This document shows positions 39,490 through 48,901 of a DNA stretch of 64,000 nt, piece by piece. Source of the stretch: Janthinobacterium lividum (GTDB lineage Bacteria; Pseudomonadota; Gammaproteobacteria; Burkholderiales; Burkholderiaceae_D); contig NZ_JAAOLY010000008.1 of the NCBI RefSeq assembly GCF_011601275.1, positions 186,001 through 250,000 on the forward strand, given 5' to 3'. The notes beneath the pieces are model-generated. The model did not search any database, had not been told where the DNA came from, and was given only the letters and a program-made list of their open reading frames with translations. Every line of letters begins with the position of its first letter. The stretch's first letter is position 1. The translations under genes were made by a program, and so were the position numbers.

Positions 39490-40150
39490 TGAACATCACG
39501 ATGGCAAGTTGCGCGACAAGGATGGCAACCCCTTGATCGAACGCTACAACCCGAACGAGCGCACGAATCACTGGGTCACGGCCATCACCTTCGTCATGCT
39601 GGCGCTGTCCGGCCTGGCCATGTTCCATCCGTCGATGGCGTGGCTGGCGAACCTGTTCGGCGGCGGGCAATGGACGCGCATTTTGCATCCGTTTGCCGGC
39701 CTGGTGATGTTCGTCTCGTTCGCAATTTTAGTGGTGCGCTTCTGGCACCACAACAAGTTCGAGGACGGCGACAAGCAGTGGCTGAAACAGATGGACGACG
39801 TGCTCAACAACCGCGAAGAAAAGCTTCCGAAGATCGGCAAATACAATGCCGGCCAGAAGATCCTGTTCTTCGTGCTGCTCGCTTGCATGGTGGGCTTGCT
39901 GCTGTCGGGCATCGTGATCTGGCGCGCCTATTTCGCGTTCTATTTCCCGATCCCCGTCATCCGCGCTGCCGCCTTGCTGCATGCCGTGTGCGCGTTCGGC
40001 ATCATCTGCTCCATCATCGTGCACATCTATGCGGCCCTGTGGGTCAAGGGCTCGATCGGCGCCATGGTGCGCGGCACCGTCACCTATGGCTGGGCGCGCA
40101 AGCACCATCCGAAGTGGTTTGAATCGGTGGTGCGTAATACGAGAAAGTAG
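39479..40150 (+). CDS. fdnI: Formate dehydrogenase cytochrome b556 gamma subunit
   Basis: The 223-residue membrane subunit has four hydrophobic helices (about 35-55, 65-88, 125-150, 160-188). Candidate haem ligands are histidines in [18 protein letters not shown] and [10 protein letters not shown]. It delivers electrons to quinone. The N-terminus is cytoplasmic and charged. Its start lies inside the end of fdnH, so translation is coupled. Confidence 0.96.
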   Translation: MNPSEHHDGKLRDKDGNPLIERYNPNERTNHWVTAITFVMLALSGLAMFHPSMAWLANLFGGGQWTRILHPFAGLVMFVSFAILVVRFWHHNKFEDGDKQWLKQMDDVLNNREEKLPKIGKYNAGQKILFFVLLACMVGLLLSGIVIWRAYFAFYFPIPVIRAAALLHAVCAFGIICSIIVHIYAALWVKGSIGAMVRGTVTYGWARKHHPKWFESVVRNTRK

Positions 40151-40162
40151 GCAGTAGGGTAG

Positions 40163-40188
40163 GTCGGCTTAGCTTCGCGTAAGCCGAC
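40163..40188. repeat. REP-like palindrome after fdnI
   Basis: GTCGGCTTA (40163-40171) and TAAGCCGAC (40180-40188) form a perfect 9-base stem with an 8-base loop. The form resembles the dispersed GTCGG...CCGAC palindromes of many Burkholderiales. Only one copy is seen in this window. Confidence 0.5.
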
Positions 40189-40220
40189 ATGCTCCGCCGC
40201 CGGCGTTTTCGTATGCCAGG

Positions 40221-40256
40221 GCCAGTCCCCCAAGACTGGCCCCTTTCTTTTTATCG
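40221..40256 (+). terminator. Probable terminator between fdnI and fdhE
   Basis: GGCCAGT and ACTGGCC arms separated by about 8 bases are followed by CCTTTCTTTTT. This suggests that fdhE-selA-selB may have their own promoter, or that termination is partial. A TAAAAT lies a few bases later. Confidence 0.7.
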
Positions 40257-40325
40257 ATTAAAATACTTTTACAGCACAGCCAAATCCGCTGGCTCTGCCT
40301 TGCCTTTTTTGATGGGAAAACTCCA

Positions 40326-41375
40326 TTGGTACAACGCATACTCCAGCCAGGCGAAATCGAAGGCCTGGACCACAACGCGATTCCGCGCCTGCTGCTGCCG
40401 CAGCCTGACAGTCTGTTCAAGGCGCGCGCCTTGCGCTTGCGCGAACTGGCGCAAGGTAACATCAAGGGCATCCCCGTCGACGCGGGCATGCAGGGCTACC
40501 TGGTGCTGATGGCCGCGCTGGCCGATGCGCAAGCGGCCGTGGTGGGAAAACTGGCGCCCGGCGCCGTGCCTGCCGCCGACCCGGACGCGCTGCGCCGCGC
40601 CATCCAGCACCGCATGCCGGTGCTGCCCGTCAGCGGCGCCCGTCCGCCCGTCTGGCGCGACATTTTCGCCAGCCTGCTCGATGAACTGGCCGCCACGGCT
40701 GCAAGCCAGCCGGCACTGTCCGGCGGCCTGACCCAGGTGCTGGCCCAGCTGCGCGGACTCGATGCGCCAGCGCTGGACGCCTGCGCCGATGCCGTGCTCG
40801 ATGAAAACGGCGACAACCTCAATCCCATGCATGCGCCGTTCGTCGCGGCCGCGTTGCAAATTTTATGGTCGGTGTCGGCCAGCGAATTGCGCGCCGCGCG
40901 CGTGCCGGACCTGGAAACGGGCACCTTGTGTCCTGTCTGCGGTTCGCACCCCGTCGCCAGCGTGATCCGCATCGGCGGCCAGTCCCAAGGTTACCGCTAC
41001 CTGCATTGCGGCATTTGCGAAAGCGAATGGCATATGGTGCGCGTCAAGTGCTCGACGTGCGAACAGAATGGCAAGATCGCCTACCAGGGCCTGGACGCGG
41101 CCGATGCCAAACCGTTCGACCCCGTGACGGCGAAGGACGACAAATTGCCGAACAAGGCGAACGATCCGAAGAAGGTGGCGCGCGCGGAAACCTGCGACGA
41201 CTGCCATACGTATCGCAAAGTCTTCAACCAGGAACACGATTACAACGTCGAACCGCTGGCCGACGACCTGGCCAGCCTGATGCTTGACCTGCTGGTGGGC
41301 GAAGCGGGCTACCAGCGCGCCAGCGGCAATCCGCTGCTGTGGCTGGGCAAAAGCAGCGAAGGCCAGCCGTCATGA
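40326..41375 (+). CDS. fdhE: Formate dehydrogenase accessory protein FdhE
   Basis: The 349-residue cytoplasmic factor is needed for maturation of respiratory formate dehydrogenases before Tat export. The C-terminal half has the rubredoxin-like cysteine pairs CPVCGSHP (about 202), CGICESEW (about 225), CSTCEQNG (about 238) and CDDCHTY (about 287) that bind iron. The start is TTG at 40326, where similarity to the E. coli N-terminus begins. No in-frame ATG precedes it. Its stop overlaps the selA start (ATGA). Confidence 0.94.
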   Translation: MVQRILQPGEIEGLDHNAIPRLLLPQPDSLFKARALRLRELAQGNIKGIPVDAGMQGYLVLMAALADAQAAVVGKLAPGAVPAADPDALRRAIQHRMPVLPVSGARPPVWRDIFASLLDELAATAASQPALSGGLTQVLAQLRGLDAPALDACADAVLDENGDNLNPMHAPFVAAALQILWSVSASELRAARVPDLETGTLCPVCGSHPVASVIRIGGQSQGYRYLHCGICESEWHMVRVKCSTCEQNGKIAYQGLDAADAKPFDPVTAKDDKLPNKANDPKKVARAETCDDCHTYRKVFNQEHDYNVEPLADDLASLMLDLLVGEAGYQRASGNPLLWLGKSSEGQPS

Positions 41376-42781
41376 CGACGGGGCAAACCGTGCGCCTGCC
41401 GTCGGTCGACCGCATCCTGGGCGACGCGGCTTGCCTGGACCTGATTGCGCATTACGGCCGCGCGCAGGCCCTGGCCTGCGCGCGCGCCATGCTGGCCGAA
41501 CTGCGCACCGCCATGCTGGCCGGCGCAGTGTGCGAGGAGGGCGCGTCGATCGCCGCCATCGTCGCGCAAATGGACGAACGGCTGCAAGCGCAAGCGCGCC
41601 CGCAGCTGCGCGCCGTCTTCAACCTGACGGGCACCGTGCTGCACACGAATTTGGGCCGCGCGCTGCTGCCCGATACGGCCGTGCAAGCCGTGGTGGAAGC
41701 GCTGCAGTGGCCGATGAACCTGGAATTCGATCTTGAAACGGGCAAGCGGGGCGACCGCGACGACCTGGTCGAGGAACTGCTGCGCGAATTGACTGGGGCC
41801 GAAGCGGCCACCATCGTCAACAACAATGCGGCCGCCGTGCTGCTGATGCTGAACACCTTGGCGCAGAACAAGGAGGTCGTCGTCTCGCGCGGCGAACTGG
41901 TGGAAATCGGCGGCGCCTTCCGCATCCCCGACGTCATGACGCGCGCGGGCGCCGTGCTGCGTGAAGTGGGCAGCACGAATCGCACGCACCTGGCCGACTA
42001 CGCGAATGGCGTGAACGAGAACACTGCCTTGCTGATGAAGGTCCATTGCAGCAATTACGCGATCACCGGTTTCACGAAAAGCGTGGAGCTCGACGAACTG
42101 GTGCCGCTGGCCGTAAAACACGGCGTGCCGACGGCCGTGGATCTGGGCAGCGGCACCCTGGTCGACCTGGCGCAATATGGTCTGCCGCATGAAACGACGG
42201 TGCGCGAAACGATAGCGGCGGGCGCCGACCTGGTAACCTTCAGCGGCGACAAATTGCTGGGCGGCCCGCAATGCGGCGTCATCGTCGGGCGGGCAGACCT
42301 GATCGCGAAGATCAAGCGCAACCCATTGAAACGGGCACTGCGGGTTGGCAAGCTGACCCTGGCCGCCTTGGCCCCCGTGCTGCAGCTGTACCGCGCGCCG
42401 GACTTGCTGGCCGAACGGCTGACCACCTTGCGTCTGTTGACGCGTCCCGCCGCCGCCATGCGCGCGCAGGCGGAAACCCTGCTGCCGCTGCTGCAAGGCG
42501 CGCTGGGTTTGCAGTACGTGGTGACGGCGGAAGCCATGAAAAGCCAGATCGGCAGCGGCGCCTTGCCCGTCGACCAGCTGCCCAGCTTTGGCCTGGCCAT
42601 TCGCAGCGCGCCCGGTTCGCGCCTGAGCAATCCGCTGGGCGTGCTGGAACAGCGTTTGCGCACATTGCCGTGCCCCGTGATCGGGCGTATCGGTCAGGAC
42701 ACCTTGTGGCTCGATTTGCGCTGCCTGGAAGCGGCGCACCAAACGGCCTTCATCACGCAGCTCGCCGAGTTGTCCGCATGA
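41372..42781 (+). CDS. selA: L-seryl-tRNA(Sec) selenium transferase
   Basis: This 469-residue pyridoxal-phosphate enzyme converts seryl-tRNA(Sec) to selenocysteyl-tRNA(Sec) using selenophosphate. The cofactor lysine is in [14 protein letters not shown] (about residue 294). [16 protein letters not shown] (about 87) and [11 protein letters not shown] are also family signatures. It overlaps fdhE at its start and selB at its end (both ATGA), so the three genes are translationally coupled. Confidence 0.97.
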   Translation: MTTGQTVRLPSVDRILGDAACLDLIAHYGRAQALACARAMLAELRTAMLAGAVCEEGASIAAIVAQMDERLQAQARPQLRAVFNLTGTVLHTNLGRALLPDTAVQAVVEALQWPMNLEFDLETGKRGDRDDLVEELLRELTGAEAATIVNNNAAAVLLMLNTLAQNKEVVVSRGELVEIGGAFRIPDVMTRAGAVLREVGSTNRTHLADYANGVNENTALLMKVHCSNYAITGFTKSVELDELVPLAVKHGVPTAVDLGSGTLVDLAQYGLPHETTVRETIAAGADLVTFSGDKLLGGPQCGVIVGRADLIAKIKRNPLKRALRVGKLTLAALAPVLQLYRAPDLLAERLTTLRLLTRPAAAMRAQAETLLPLLQGALGLQYVVTAEAMKSQIGSGALPVDQLPSFGLAIRSAPGSRLSNPLGVLEQRLRTLPCPVIGRIGQDTLWLDLRCLEAAHQTAFITQLAELSA

Positions 42782-44733
42782 TCATCGGCACCGCAGGCCA
42801 TATCGACCATGGCAAGACGACCTTGACGCGCGCGCTGACGGGCGTGCACACGGACCGTCTGAAGGAAGAGCAGGCGCGCGGCATTTCGATTGAACTCGGC
42901 TACGCCTATCTGCCGCTGGCGGATGGCACGGTGCTGGGCGTGATCGACGTGCCGGGCCACGAAAAATTCATCCGCGCCATGGCTTCCGGCGTGACGGGCA
43001 TCGACTTCGCCTTGCTCGTGGTGGCGGCCGACGACGGCATCATGCCGCAGACGCACGAACACCTGGCCATCTTGCAACTGCTGGGCGTGACGCGGGGCGC
43101 CGTGGCGCTGACCAAGATCGACCGCGCCGACAGCGCCCGCGTGGCGCAGGTGGAGGCGGACATCGAAGCGCTGCTGGCCGGCACGCCGCTGGCGGGCAGC
43201 CCGATTTTCCCCACGGCCGCCAATCTTGACAACGATGCCGGCGTGGCCGCCTTGCTGGCGCACCTGACGCAAGTGGCGCGCAGCCTGCCGCAGCGCGACG
43301 AGCGGCGTTTGTTCCGCCTGGGCGTGGACCGCGTGTTCACCTTGTCGGGGCAGGGCACCATCGTTACGGGCACGGCGCTGGCGGGCCGCGCGCAGGTGGA
43401 CGACATGCTGCAACTGGCGCCCGGCGGCGCGCAGGCGCGCGTGCGCAGCATCCATGCGCAGAACCGGGCGGCCGAAACGGGCATGGCGGGCCAGAGATTG
43501 GCGCTGAACCTGGCCGGCATCGACCGCGAGCGCATCGAGCGGGGCAACTGGATCGTCGCGCCCGAGCTGGCGCAGTGTTCCGAGCGCCTCGACGTGGAAC
43601 TGACGCTCTTGCCCGACGCGGGCGTGCAGCTGAAAGCCTGGTCGCCGCTGCACGTGCACCTGGGCGCGGCGCACCAGCTGGCGCGCGCCGTCATGCTCGA
43701 TGGCGAGACCCTGTCGCCGGGGCAGACGGGAAGAGTACAGCTGGTGTTCGACGCCCCCATGCACGGCGTGCCGGGCGACCGCTTCGTCGTGCGCAACGCG
43801 CAAGCGACGCAGACCGTGGGCGGCGGCATGGTGCTCGATCCCTTCGGCCCGGCGCGCAAGCGGCGCAGCCCGGCCAGGCTGGCCTGGCTCGATGCGCTGG
43901 CCGCGTTCATCGCGCACGGCGACTATGCGGCCCTGCTGGCGCAAAGCCCGCTGGGGCTGCGCGAGTCGCTGCTGGTGCGCCTGTCCTTGCTGCCGGCGGA
44001 CGCCCTGGCGCTGCCGCCCGAGACGCGGCGCATCGCCCTGCGCGGTGGCGACGCCCTGCTGGTGGCGCCGCCAGCGTTGCTGGCGCTGCAAGAGCGGGTG
44101 CTGGCCGCACTGGAAAACTTCCACGCGCGCGCCCCCGACGAGGCGGGGCCGGAACTGTGGCGCCTGAAACGCATCGTCGACGCGGAGATGGAAGACGCCT
44201 TGTGGAGCCACCTGGTCGAAGGCTTGCTGGCGCGCGGCGAGATACTGGCGCGCGGCGCCAGTCTGCACTTGCCGACGCACAGCGTGGAATTGACGCCGCA
44301 GGAGCAGGCGGTGGCCGAACCCTTGCTGGCCGCGCTGGAGCAGGGGCGAGCCGATCCGCCGTGGACGCGCGACCTGGCGCGGGGCTTCGGTCTGGCCGAG
44401 GACGAGACGCGCAGGCTGTTGCGCAAACTTGCCAAGGCAGGCCAGATCAGCCAGGTGGTGCACGACCTGTTCTATCACCAGGCGGCGCTGGCCGAGCTGG
44501 CGCAACTGGTGCGCACCCTGACCGAAAAAGCGGAACTGGACGAGAGCCTGGCGCCCGGTTCCGGCGCCGTGGGCGCGGCCACCTTCCGCGACGCCAGCGG
44601 CCTGGGCCGCAAGCGGGCGATCCAGGTCTTGGAATTCTTCGACCGCGTCGGTTATACTCGTCGTGTTGGCAATGGGCATCTATTGCGCCCGCAGGCGCTG
44701 TGGTCCTATACGGCAGCCTTGCCCAACAGCTAA
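42778..44733 (+). CDS. selB: Selenocysteine-specific elongation factor SelB
   Basis: The 651-residue GTPase carries selenocysteyl-tRNA to the ribosome at SECIS-marked UGA codons. The EF-Tu-like part has [29 protein letters not shown] and a TKID motif. The C-terminal 250 residues are winged-helix repeats that bind the SECIS hairpin, ending in [28 protein letters not shown]. The length is slightly above E. coli (614). It starts inside the selA stop and is followed 20 bases later by its tRNA. Confidence 0.97.
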   Translation: MIIGTAGHIDHGKTTLTRALTGVHTDRLKEEQARGISIELGYAYLPLADGTVLGVIDVPGHEKFIRAMASGVTGIDFALLVVAADDGIMPQTHEHLAILQLLGVTRGAVALTKIDRADSARVAQVEADIEALLAGTPLAGSPIFPTAANLDNDAGVAALLAHLTQVARSLPQRDERRLFRLGVDRVFTLSGQGTIVTGTALAGRAQVDDMLQLAPGGAQARVRSIHAQNRAAETGMAGQRLALNLAGIDRERIERGNWIVAPELAQCSERLDVELTLLPDAGVQLKAWSPLHVHLGAAHQLARAVMLDGETLSPGQTGRVQLVFDAPMHGVPGDRFVVRNAQATQTVGGGMVLDPFGPARKRRSPARLAWLDALAAFIAHGDYAALLAQSPLGLRESLLVRLSLLPADALALPPETRRIALRGGDALLVAPPALLALQERVLAALENFHARAPDEAGPELWRLKRIVDAEMEDALWSHLVEGLLARGEILARGASLHLPTHSVELTPQEQAVAEPLLAALEQGRADPPWTRDLARGFGLAEDETRRLLRKLAKAGQISQVVHDLFYHQAALAELAQLVRTLTEKAELDESLAPGSGAVGAATFRDASGLGRKRAIQVLEFFDRVGYTRRVGNGHLLRPQALWSYTAALPNS

Positions 44734-44753
44734 GTACTTAGCTCAGGCACCGC

Positions 44754-44849
44754 GGAAAGCACACTCATCCGGTGATGTGGCCGGGCTTCAAACCCGGTGG
44801 AGGGCGTCAGACGTTCTCCCGTAGGTTCGACTCCTACTGTTTTCCGCCA
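44754..44849 (+). tRNA. selC: tRNA-Sec (UCA), selC
   Basis: This is a 96-base RNA with an 8-bp acceptor (GGAAAGCA with TGTTTTCC), a long extra arm, anticodon loop CTTCAAA (UCA), T-loop GTTCGACTC and encoded GCCA. The 8-bp acceptor and long variable arm are diagnostic of bacterial tRNA-Sec. It decodes the UGA in fdnG. It lies directly after selB, unlike E. coli where selC is remote. Confidence 0.96.
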
Positions 44850-44996
44850 GTTACTTTTCATCTCATCCCCTCGCGCATGACGTTCTGCTGGCGTTGGCTT
44901 GTTGCCACGCTGCCGAAAATAGTTGATTGAACTGGCAATATGCGGCGATGCCGTAGGGGAGGCGATGGTAACATCGGCTTGAATCCCCTGTAGCAG

Positions 44997-45722
44997 ATGA
45001 AAGCAAGCATGAAACAAGGAAGCATGGCACGGCTGCTGGCAGTGGCGCTGCTGATGCCGGCGCTGGCCGCGGCGGCCGGCCTGCGCATCGTCGGCGAGCA
45101 TTTGCCGCCATCGAGCATGATGGAAGGCAATGTCGTCGTGGGACGTGAAACGCTCAAGGTGCGCGACATCATGGCGCGCGCCGGAATTGCCTACAGTATC
45201 GAACTGCTGCCATGGAAGCGCGCGTACGCGCAGGCGCTGCGCGAAGCCGACACCTGTATCTTTTCCACCAGCCGCACGCAGGAGCGCGAAGCGCAATTTC
45301 GCTGGATCGGCCCCCTCAACGAAGCGGAATGGATACTCTATGGCCTGGCCGAGCGGCACCTGGCGCTGCGCACGCTCGACGATGCGCGCGGCCTGGTGAT
45401 CGGTACGGTGCTCGGCGACGCGCGCGACGACTACCTGCGCCAGCGCGGCATGAACGTGGCGCCCGTGACGCAGGAGTGGCTCAATCCGCAAAAACTGCTG
45501 CTGGGGCGCATCGACCTGTGGGCCGTGGGCATGGCCGTGGGCAGCAAGCCCTTTGTGGGCAAGGAATGGGCGGGCAAGGTGGTGCCGCTGCTGACTTTTA
45601 ATCGCGTGCAGACTTACCTGGCCTGCAACAAGCAACTGCCCGAGGCGCAGGTGGCGGCCATGCAGCGGGCGGCGGCCGCCATGCGCCGCGACGGCGGCAT
45701 GGCGCGCGAGCAGGTACGCTGA
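44997..45722 (+). CDS. Periplasmic amino-acid-type binding protein (SBP_bac_3-like)
   Basis: The 241-residue protein has an N-terminal signal peptide (about 1-26, ending ALAAAAG) and a body like solute-binding proteins of the amino-acid family (KVRDIMARAGIAYSIELLPWKRAYAQALREAD). No transporter genes lie beside it, so it may be a stand-alone sensor or scavenging protein. An alternative start at 45009 would shorten the leader by four residues. The ligand is unknown. Confidence 0.8.
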   Translation: MKASMKQGSMARLLAVALLMPALAAAAGLRIVGEHLPPSSMMEGNVVVGRETLKVRDIMARAGIAYSIELLPWKRAYAQALREADTCIFSTSRTQEREAQFRWIGPLNEAEWILYGLAERHLALRTLDDARGLVIGTVLGDARDDYLRQRGMNVAPVTQEWLNPQKLLLGRIDLWAVGMAVGSKPFVGKEWAGKVVPLLTFNRVQTYLACNKQLPEAQVAAMQRAAAAMRRDGGMAREQVR

Positions 45723-45723
45723 T

Positions 45724-46464
45724 TCAGCTTTCCAGCCACTGGCGCACACAGTTGCGTCCTTCGCGCTTGGCCTGGTACAGGGCCTGGTCCGCATGGCTGT
45801 AGGCCGTTTCGAACGGCGTGCCGGCGCGGTTCCAGCTCAGGCCCACGCTGACGGTGATGGCGCGCGTGATGGGCGCCGCATGGCGCTGGCGGCCGACCGC
45901 CTCGCAGATGCGCTGCGCCACTTGCGCCGCGTCGTCGCGCGAAGAGGTGGGCCAGACGACGGAAAATTCTTCGCCGCCGACCCGGCCGATGGCCGTCTCC
46001 TGTCCCAGCAATCCTTTCAGGCAGTCGACCACGGCCTGGATCACGCCGTCGCCGGCGGGGTGGCCGAAGTCGTCGTTGACTTGCTTGAATAAATCGATAT
46101 CGAGCACGATCAGCGCCATGTCGCCCTGCGCCAGGCAGCGCGACGCGTGGTCGATCACGGCGCCGCGGTTCAGGGCGCCCGTCAGCGGGTCGTGCGTGGC
46201 GCGGTATTCGAGCTGGCCGGCCAGGGTTTGCAATTGGCGGTTCAGCAGATGCATGTCGCGCTCGGCGCGGTCGCTGCGGCCGATCAGGCGCCGCGTCTCG
46301 CGCATCAGCCGCTCGTAGTGGATGATCAGTTCACCGAGCACGCGCCGCTGTTCCGCGCCCGAGGCGTTGGCGTCGGCGTGCATGCGGCGCGCGGCGGCCA
46401 GCGCCGCCGCTTCCACGGTGAACAGGTCGGGCTCCAGGCCGGACTCGGAGAGGGCGGCGTGCAT
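45724..46464 (-). CDS. siaD: Diguanylate cyclase, SiaD-like
   Basis: This 246-residue GGDEF protein has an N-terminal helical region (about 1-85) and a cyclase domain (about 88-246) with the active motif GRVGGEEFSVVW. The RxxD inhibitory site is absent at the expected place. It is last in a four-gene operon with a SpoIIE-type phosphatase, a kinase and a DUF1987 switch protein, the order of siaABCD in Pseudomonas. There SiaC binds SiaD and activates it. It lies three bases after siaC. Confidence 0.88.
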   Translation of the reverse strand: MHAALSESGLEPDLFTVEAAALAAARRMHADANASGAEQRRVLGELIIHYERLMRETRRLIGRSDRAERDMHLLNRQLQTLAGQLEYRATHDPLTGALNRGAVIDHASRCLAQGDMALIVLDIDLFKQVNDDFGHPAGDGVIQAVVDCLKGLLGQETAIGRVGGEEFSVVWPTSSRDDAAQVAQRICEAVGRQRHAAPITRAITVSVGLSWNRAGTPFETAYSHADQALYQAKREGRNCVRQWLES

Positions 46465-46467
46465 GCC

Positions 46468-46866
46468 CTAGCTGCCTTGCACGGGATGGTCGTGGAAATC
46501 GAGCGCCGTGAAGTCCTGCTGCAGCTCCTCGCCGAATTCCAGGATGGTGTCGTCGTCTTCGTCGTGGTACCAGTTCAGGCGCACCTGGTTGCCGTCCACG
46601 GCAGCCTGGTTCAGGGTGTCGAACAGGGTAAACAGCATCTTCGTGCTCGAGCTGTTGAAGTAGGCCAGCGAGACGTTGACGGTGATGGCCGCTTCGCGGC
46701 AGCCTTCCAGGTAGGCGCGCACGGCGGCGATCAGCGGGCCATAGAAGGCGGCTGCGTTTTCCGGATACGATTCGCCCTTGATCGACAGGGTGTGCTGCTC
46801 GAAACGGAAGTCGATTTCGGGCGAACTCGGGGTCGCGGCGATGAACAGTGGTGACGGTAATTGCAT
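46468..46866 (-). CDS. siaC: SiaC-like phospho-switch protein (DUF1987)
   Basis: The 132-residue protein has the DUF1987 pattern: a SYPENAAAFYGPLIAAV segment and VNVSLAYFNSSSTKML (about 65-80), which spans the region of the regulatory threonine phosphorylated in Pseudomonas SiaC. In the known system unphosphorylated SiaC activates the cyclase SiaD, the kinase SiaB phosphorylates it, and the phosphatase SiaA restores it. The same circuit is inferred here. Confidence 0.85.
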   Translation of the reverse strand: MQLPSPLFIAATPSSPEIDFRFEQHTLSIKGESYPENAAAFYGPLIAAVRAYLEGCREAAITVNVSLAYFNSSSTKMLFTLFDTLNQAAVDGNQVRLNWYHDEDDDTILEFGEELQQDFTALDFHDHPVQGS

Positions 46867-46888
46867 ATACTTTCCTGAGTCGGCTCTT

Positions 46889-47446
46889 TCAAATGATGGC
46901 TTTGATGCAGAAGATGGTGTGGCCCGGTTCCTGGGGATCCTGGACGAACTCGAATTCCAGCGGCTCGCTGGCGTCGCGCGCCATGGTGAGAAAACCCAGG
47001 CCCGCGCCCTTGCTGTCGGCCGGCGCTTCCTCGCGCAGCGCCTTTTTATACGCGAGGCGGATTTCTTCCATCGTCATCGTGTGCAGCGGTTCCAGGCGGG
47101 CGCGGATCTGCGCCACGTTGTCCGTCGAGACGGGGTTGGCGCACAGCAGGAAAAAGCTGTCGCCGCGCGTGCCGATGCAAAACGAGCCGCGCCGCATCTG
47201 CTGGTCCAGCTGCGCATCGGGCGTCAGGCTGTCGGCGGAATAGTGCATGATGTTTTGCGACATCTCGATGAACGAGGAAAAGATGCGCCGCCGCGTGGGC
47301 CCGGCCGCGCCGGCCGTATCGAGGCGCGCCTTGATGGTTTCGGAAATGGCGTTCACCACGTGCTGCGAGAAATAGCCCACGTAAAAAAAGATGATGTTGC
47401 GCTTGCGCGCCACATCCCAAAACTCGTTGAATTCTTCGTACAGCAC
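46889..47446 (-). CDS. siaB: SiaB-like protein kinase of the SiaABCD module
   Basis: This 185-residue cytoplasmic protein belongs to the SiaB (DUF6272) family, with a GHKL-like fold and an N-terminal RKRNIIFFYVGYFSQHVVNAI segment. Features include FIEMSQNIMHYS, the counterpart of the GHKL N-box, and a KGAGLGFLTMA glycine-rich loop. The start is GTG at 47446, chosen because AGGAG lies seven bases upstream and the family opening LYEEFNEFW follows. It lies between siaA and siaC. Confidence 0.85.
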   Translation of the reverse strand: MLYEEFNEFWDVARKRNIIFFYVGYFSQHVVNAISETIKARLDTAGAAGPTRRRIFSSFIEMSQNIMHYSADSLTPDAQLDQQMRRGSFCIGTRGDSFFLLCANPVSTDNVAQIRARLEPLHTMTMEEIRLAYKKALREEAPADSKGAGLGFLTMARDASEPLEFEFVQDPQEPGHTIFCIKAII

Positions 47447-47453
47447 GTCCGTG

Positions 47454-47458
47454 CTCCT
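47454..47458 (-). promoter_or_regulatory. Ribosome-binding site deciding the siaB GTG start
   Basis: AGGAG on the minus strand lies seven bases before GTG at 47446. No ATG lies nearby in frame. Confidence 0.7.
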
Positions 47459-47511
47459 GGCTAGCCGGTGACCCGGTTTCTTGTTGATAAGGTGGCTCGA
47501 TGGCGCCAAAA

Positions 47512-48750
47512 CTACAGGCGGAAACAGAAAAAGGTCAGGTCGTCGCGGCGCGGCTGCGCTCCCTGCCAGGCGGCGCTGTCCTGCAGCAGGGCCGCCGCCA
47601 CGTCGCCGGCGGGAGCGTCGCGCCGCGCCAGCAGCTGCTCGCGCATGCGCCGCTTGCCGTAGGCGATGTCGCGCGCGCCGCCGATCTGGTCGAGCAAGCC
47701 GTCGGTGGTGAGGAACAGCAGGCTGCCGTCGGGTATGGCCAGCGTCTCGTTGTGCCAGCAGTAGCCGGCCGGCGTGTCGACATAGCCCACGCCCATGCGC
47801 GCGCCGTCGATGGCGCGCACGCTCTCGTCGCCCGGAGCCACCACGTGCAGCGCCAGTTTCGCCCCCGCGAAACGCAGGCTGGCGCTGGCCGTGTCGTAGC
47901 ACAAAAAGGCGCAATCCATGCCGTCGTTCGAGCCGGCGTGGCCGGTGGCCTCGCCGCTGCTGGCACCGTCCTGGCCCAGCAAGGTCTTGATGGCGCGGCT
48001 GACGGCGCCGATCAGGGCGGCCGGATCGTGCGGCCCCAGTTCGCGCAGGGCCTGGCTGAGGGCCGACGAGGCGATCAGGGTCATGAAGGCGCCCGGCACG
48101 CCGTGGCCGGTGCAGTCGGCGATGGCGGCGAACCAGCCGCCCGCATGGCGTTCGAAAAAGTAGAAGTCGCCGCCGACCACGTCGCGCGGCTGCCATTCCA
48201 GGTGCGCATCGGGCAGGGTGGCGCGCAATTCCGCATCGGAAGTGCGCAGCAGGGCGCGCTGGATCACGCTGGCGTAATCGATGCTGTGCATGATTTGCCG
48301 GTTCTTTTCGGCCTGCATGGTGGCCACCACGTTCATCAGCTGCAAGCCGAAGCCCACGCCGGCCAGCGCGCCAGCCTCGGTGATGATGAAGCCGTCGGCC
48401 AGCGCCTTTTCGCCCGCTTCCACGGCGCGGAAGGTGAGGTCTTCGATGCTCATGGCACCGTCGACGATCAGCGGTTCCTTGTCCATGAAGGCGATGCAGC
48501 TCTTCTTGCCGTACACCTCGTGATAGAAGGGCTTGGACATCTGCGACATGAAGATGTTGCGGCTGATCAAGCCGATAGGGCGCTGCTGCTCCGTTACGGG
48601 CAGGCTCATCATGTCGCGCCGTTCCGTGAACAGTTCCAGCACGGCGAAATTGCTGGCGTCGGCCTGCACGGATTCCGTGGGGATGCACAGGTCGGACGCC
48701 ACGGACGTGCGATAACGGGGAAGATGCAATCGAGAAGCGTTGAACTCCAC
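47512..48750 (-). CDS. siaA: SpoIIE/PP2C phosphatase with N-terminal CBS-type domains (SiaA analogue)
   Basis: The 412-residue protein lacks membrane helices. The N-terminal 150 residues look like a CBS pair (RPIGLISRNIF, MSQMSKPFYHEVYGKKSC and GFIITEAGALAGVGFG). A helical linker leads to a SpoIIE-type phosphatase domain (about 170-412) with metal-site motifs VGGDFYFF, IADCTGHGVPGAFM and TTDGLLDQIGG. Classical SiaA is a membrane sensor with HAMP. This form would sense a cytoplasmic ligand instead, probably an adenine nucleotide (inference). GTG at 48750 was chosen. The frame extends to TTG 48810. Confidence 0.85.
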   Translation of the reverse strand: MEFNASRLHLPRYRTSVASDLCIPTESVQADASNFAVLELFTERRDMMSLPVTEQQRPIGLISRNIFMSQMSKPFYHEVYGKKSCIAFMDKEPLIVDGAMSIEDLTFRAVEAGEKALADGFIITEAGALAGVGFGLQLMNVVATMQAEKNRQIMHSIDYASVIQRALLRTSDAELRATLPDAHLEWQPRDVVGGDFYFFERHAGGWFAAIADCTGHGVPGAFMTLIASSALSQALRELGPHDPAALIGAVSRAIKTLLGQDGASSGEATGHAGSNDGMDCAFLCYDTASASLRFAGAKLALHVVAPGDESVRAIDGARMGVGYVDTPAGYCWHNETLAIPDGSLLFLTTDGLLDQIGGARDIAYGKRRMREQLLARRDAPAGDVAAALLQDSAAWQGAQPRRDDLTFFCFRL

Positions 48751-48901
48751 AGCGGCTACCTTTACATGACGATCGGACCCTTGTTGTCGCGACAGCAAGG
48801 CGACTGACAAACAGGCAATATCATCATGGTAGCCTTTGAATGTGACGGCTTGATTACGAGCTTGTCAAAACCGTATGCAAGATGGCTGCATGGCAAGCAA
48901 C

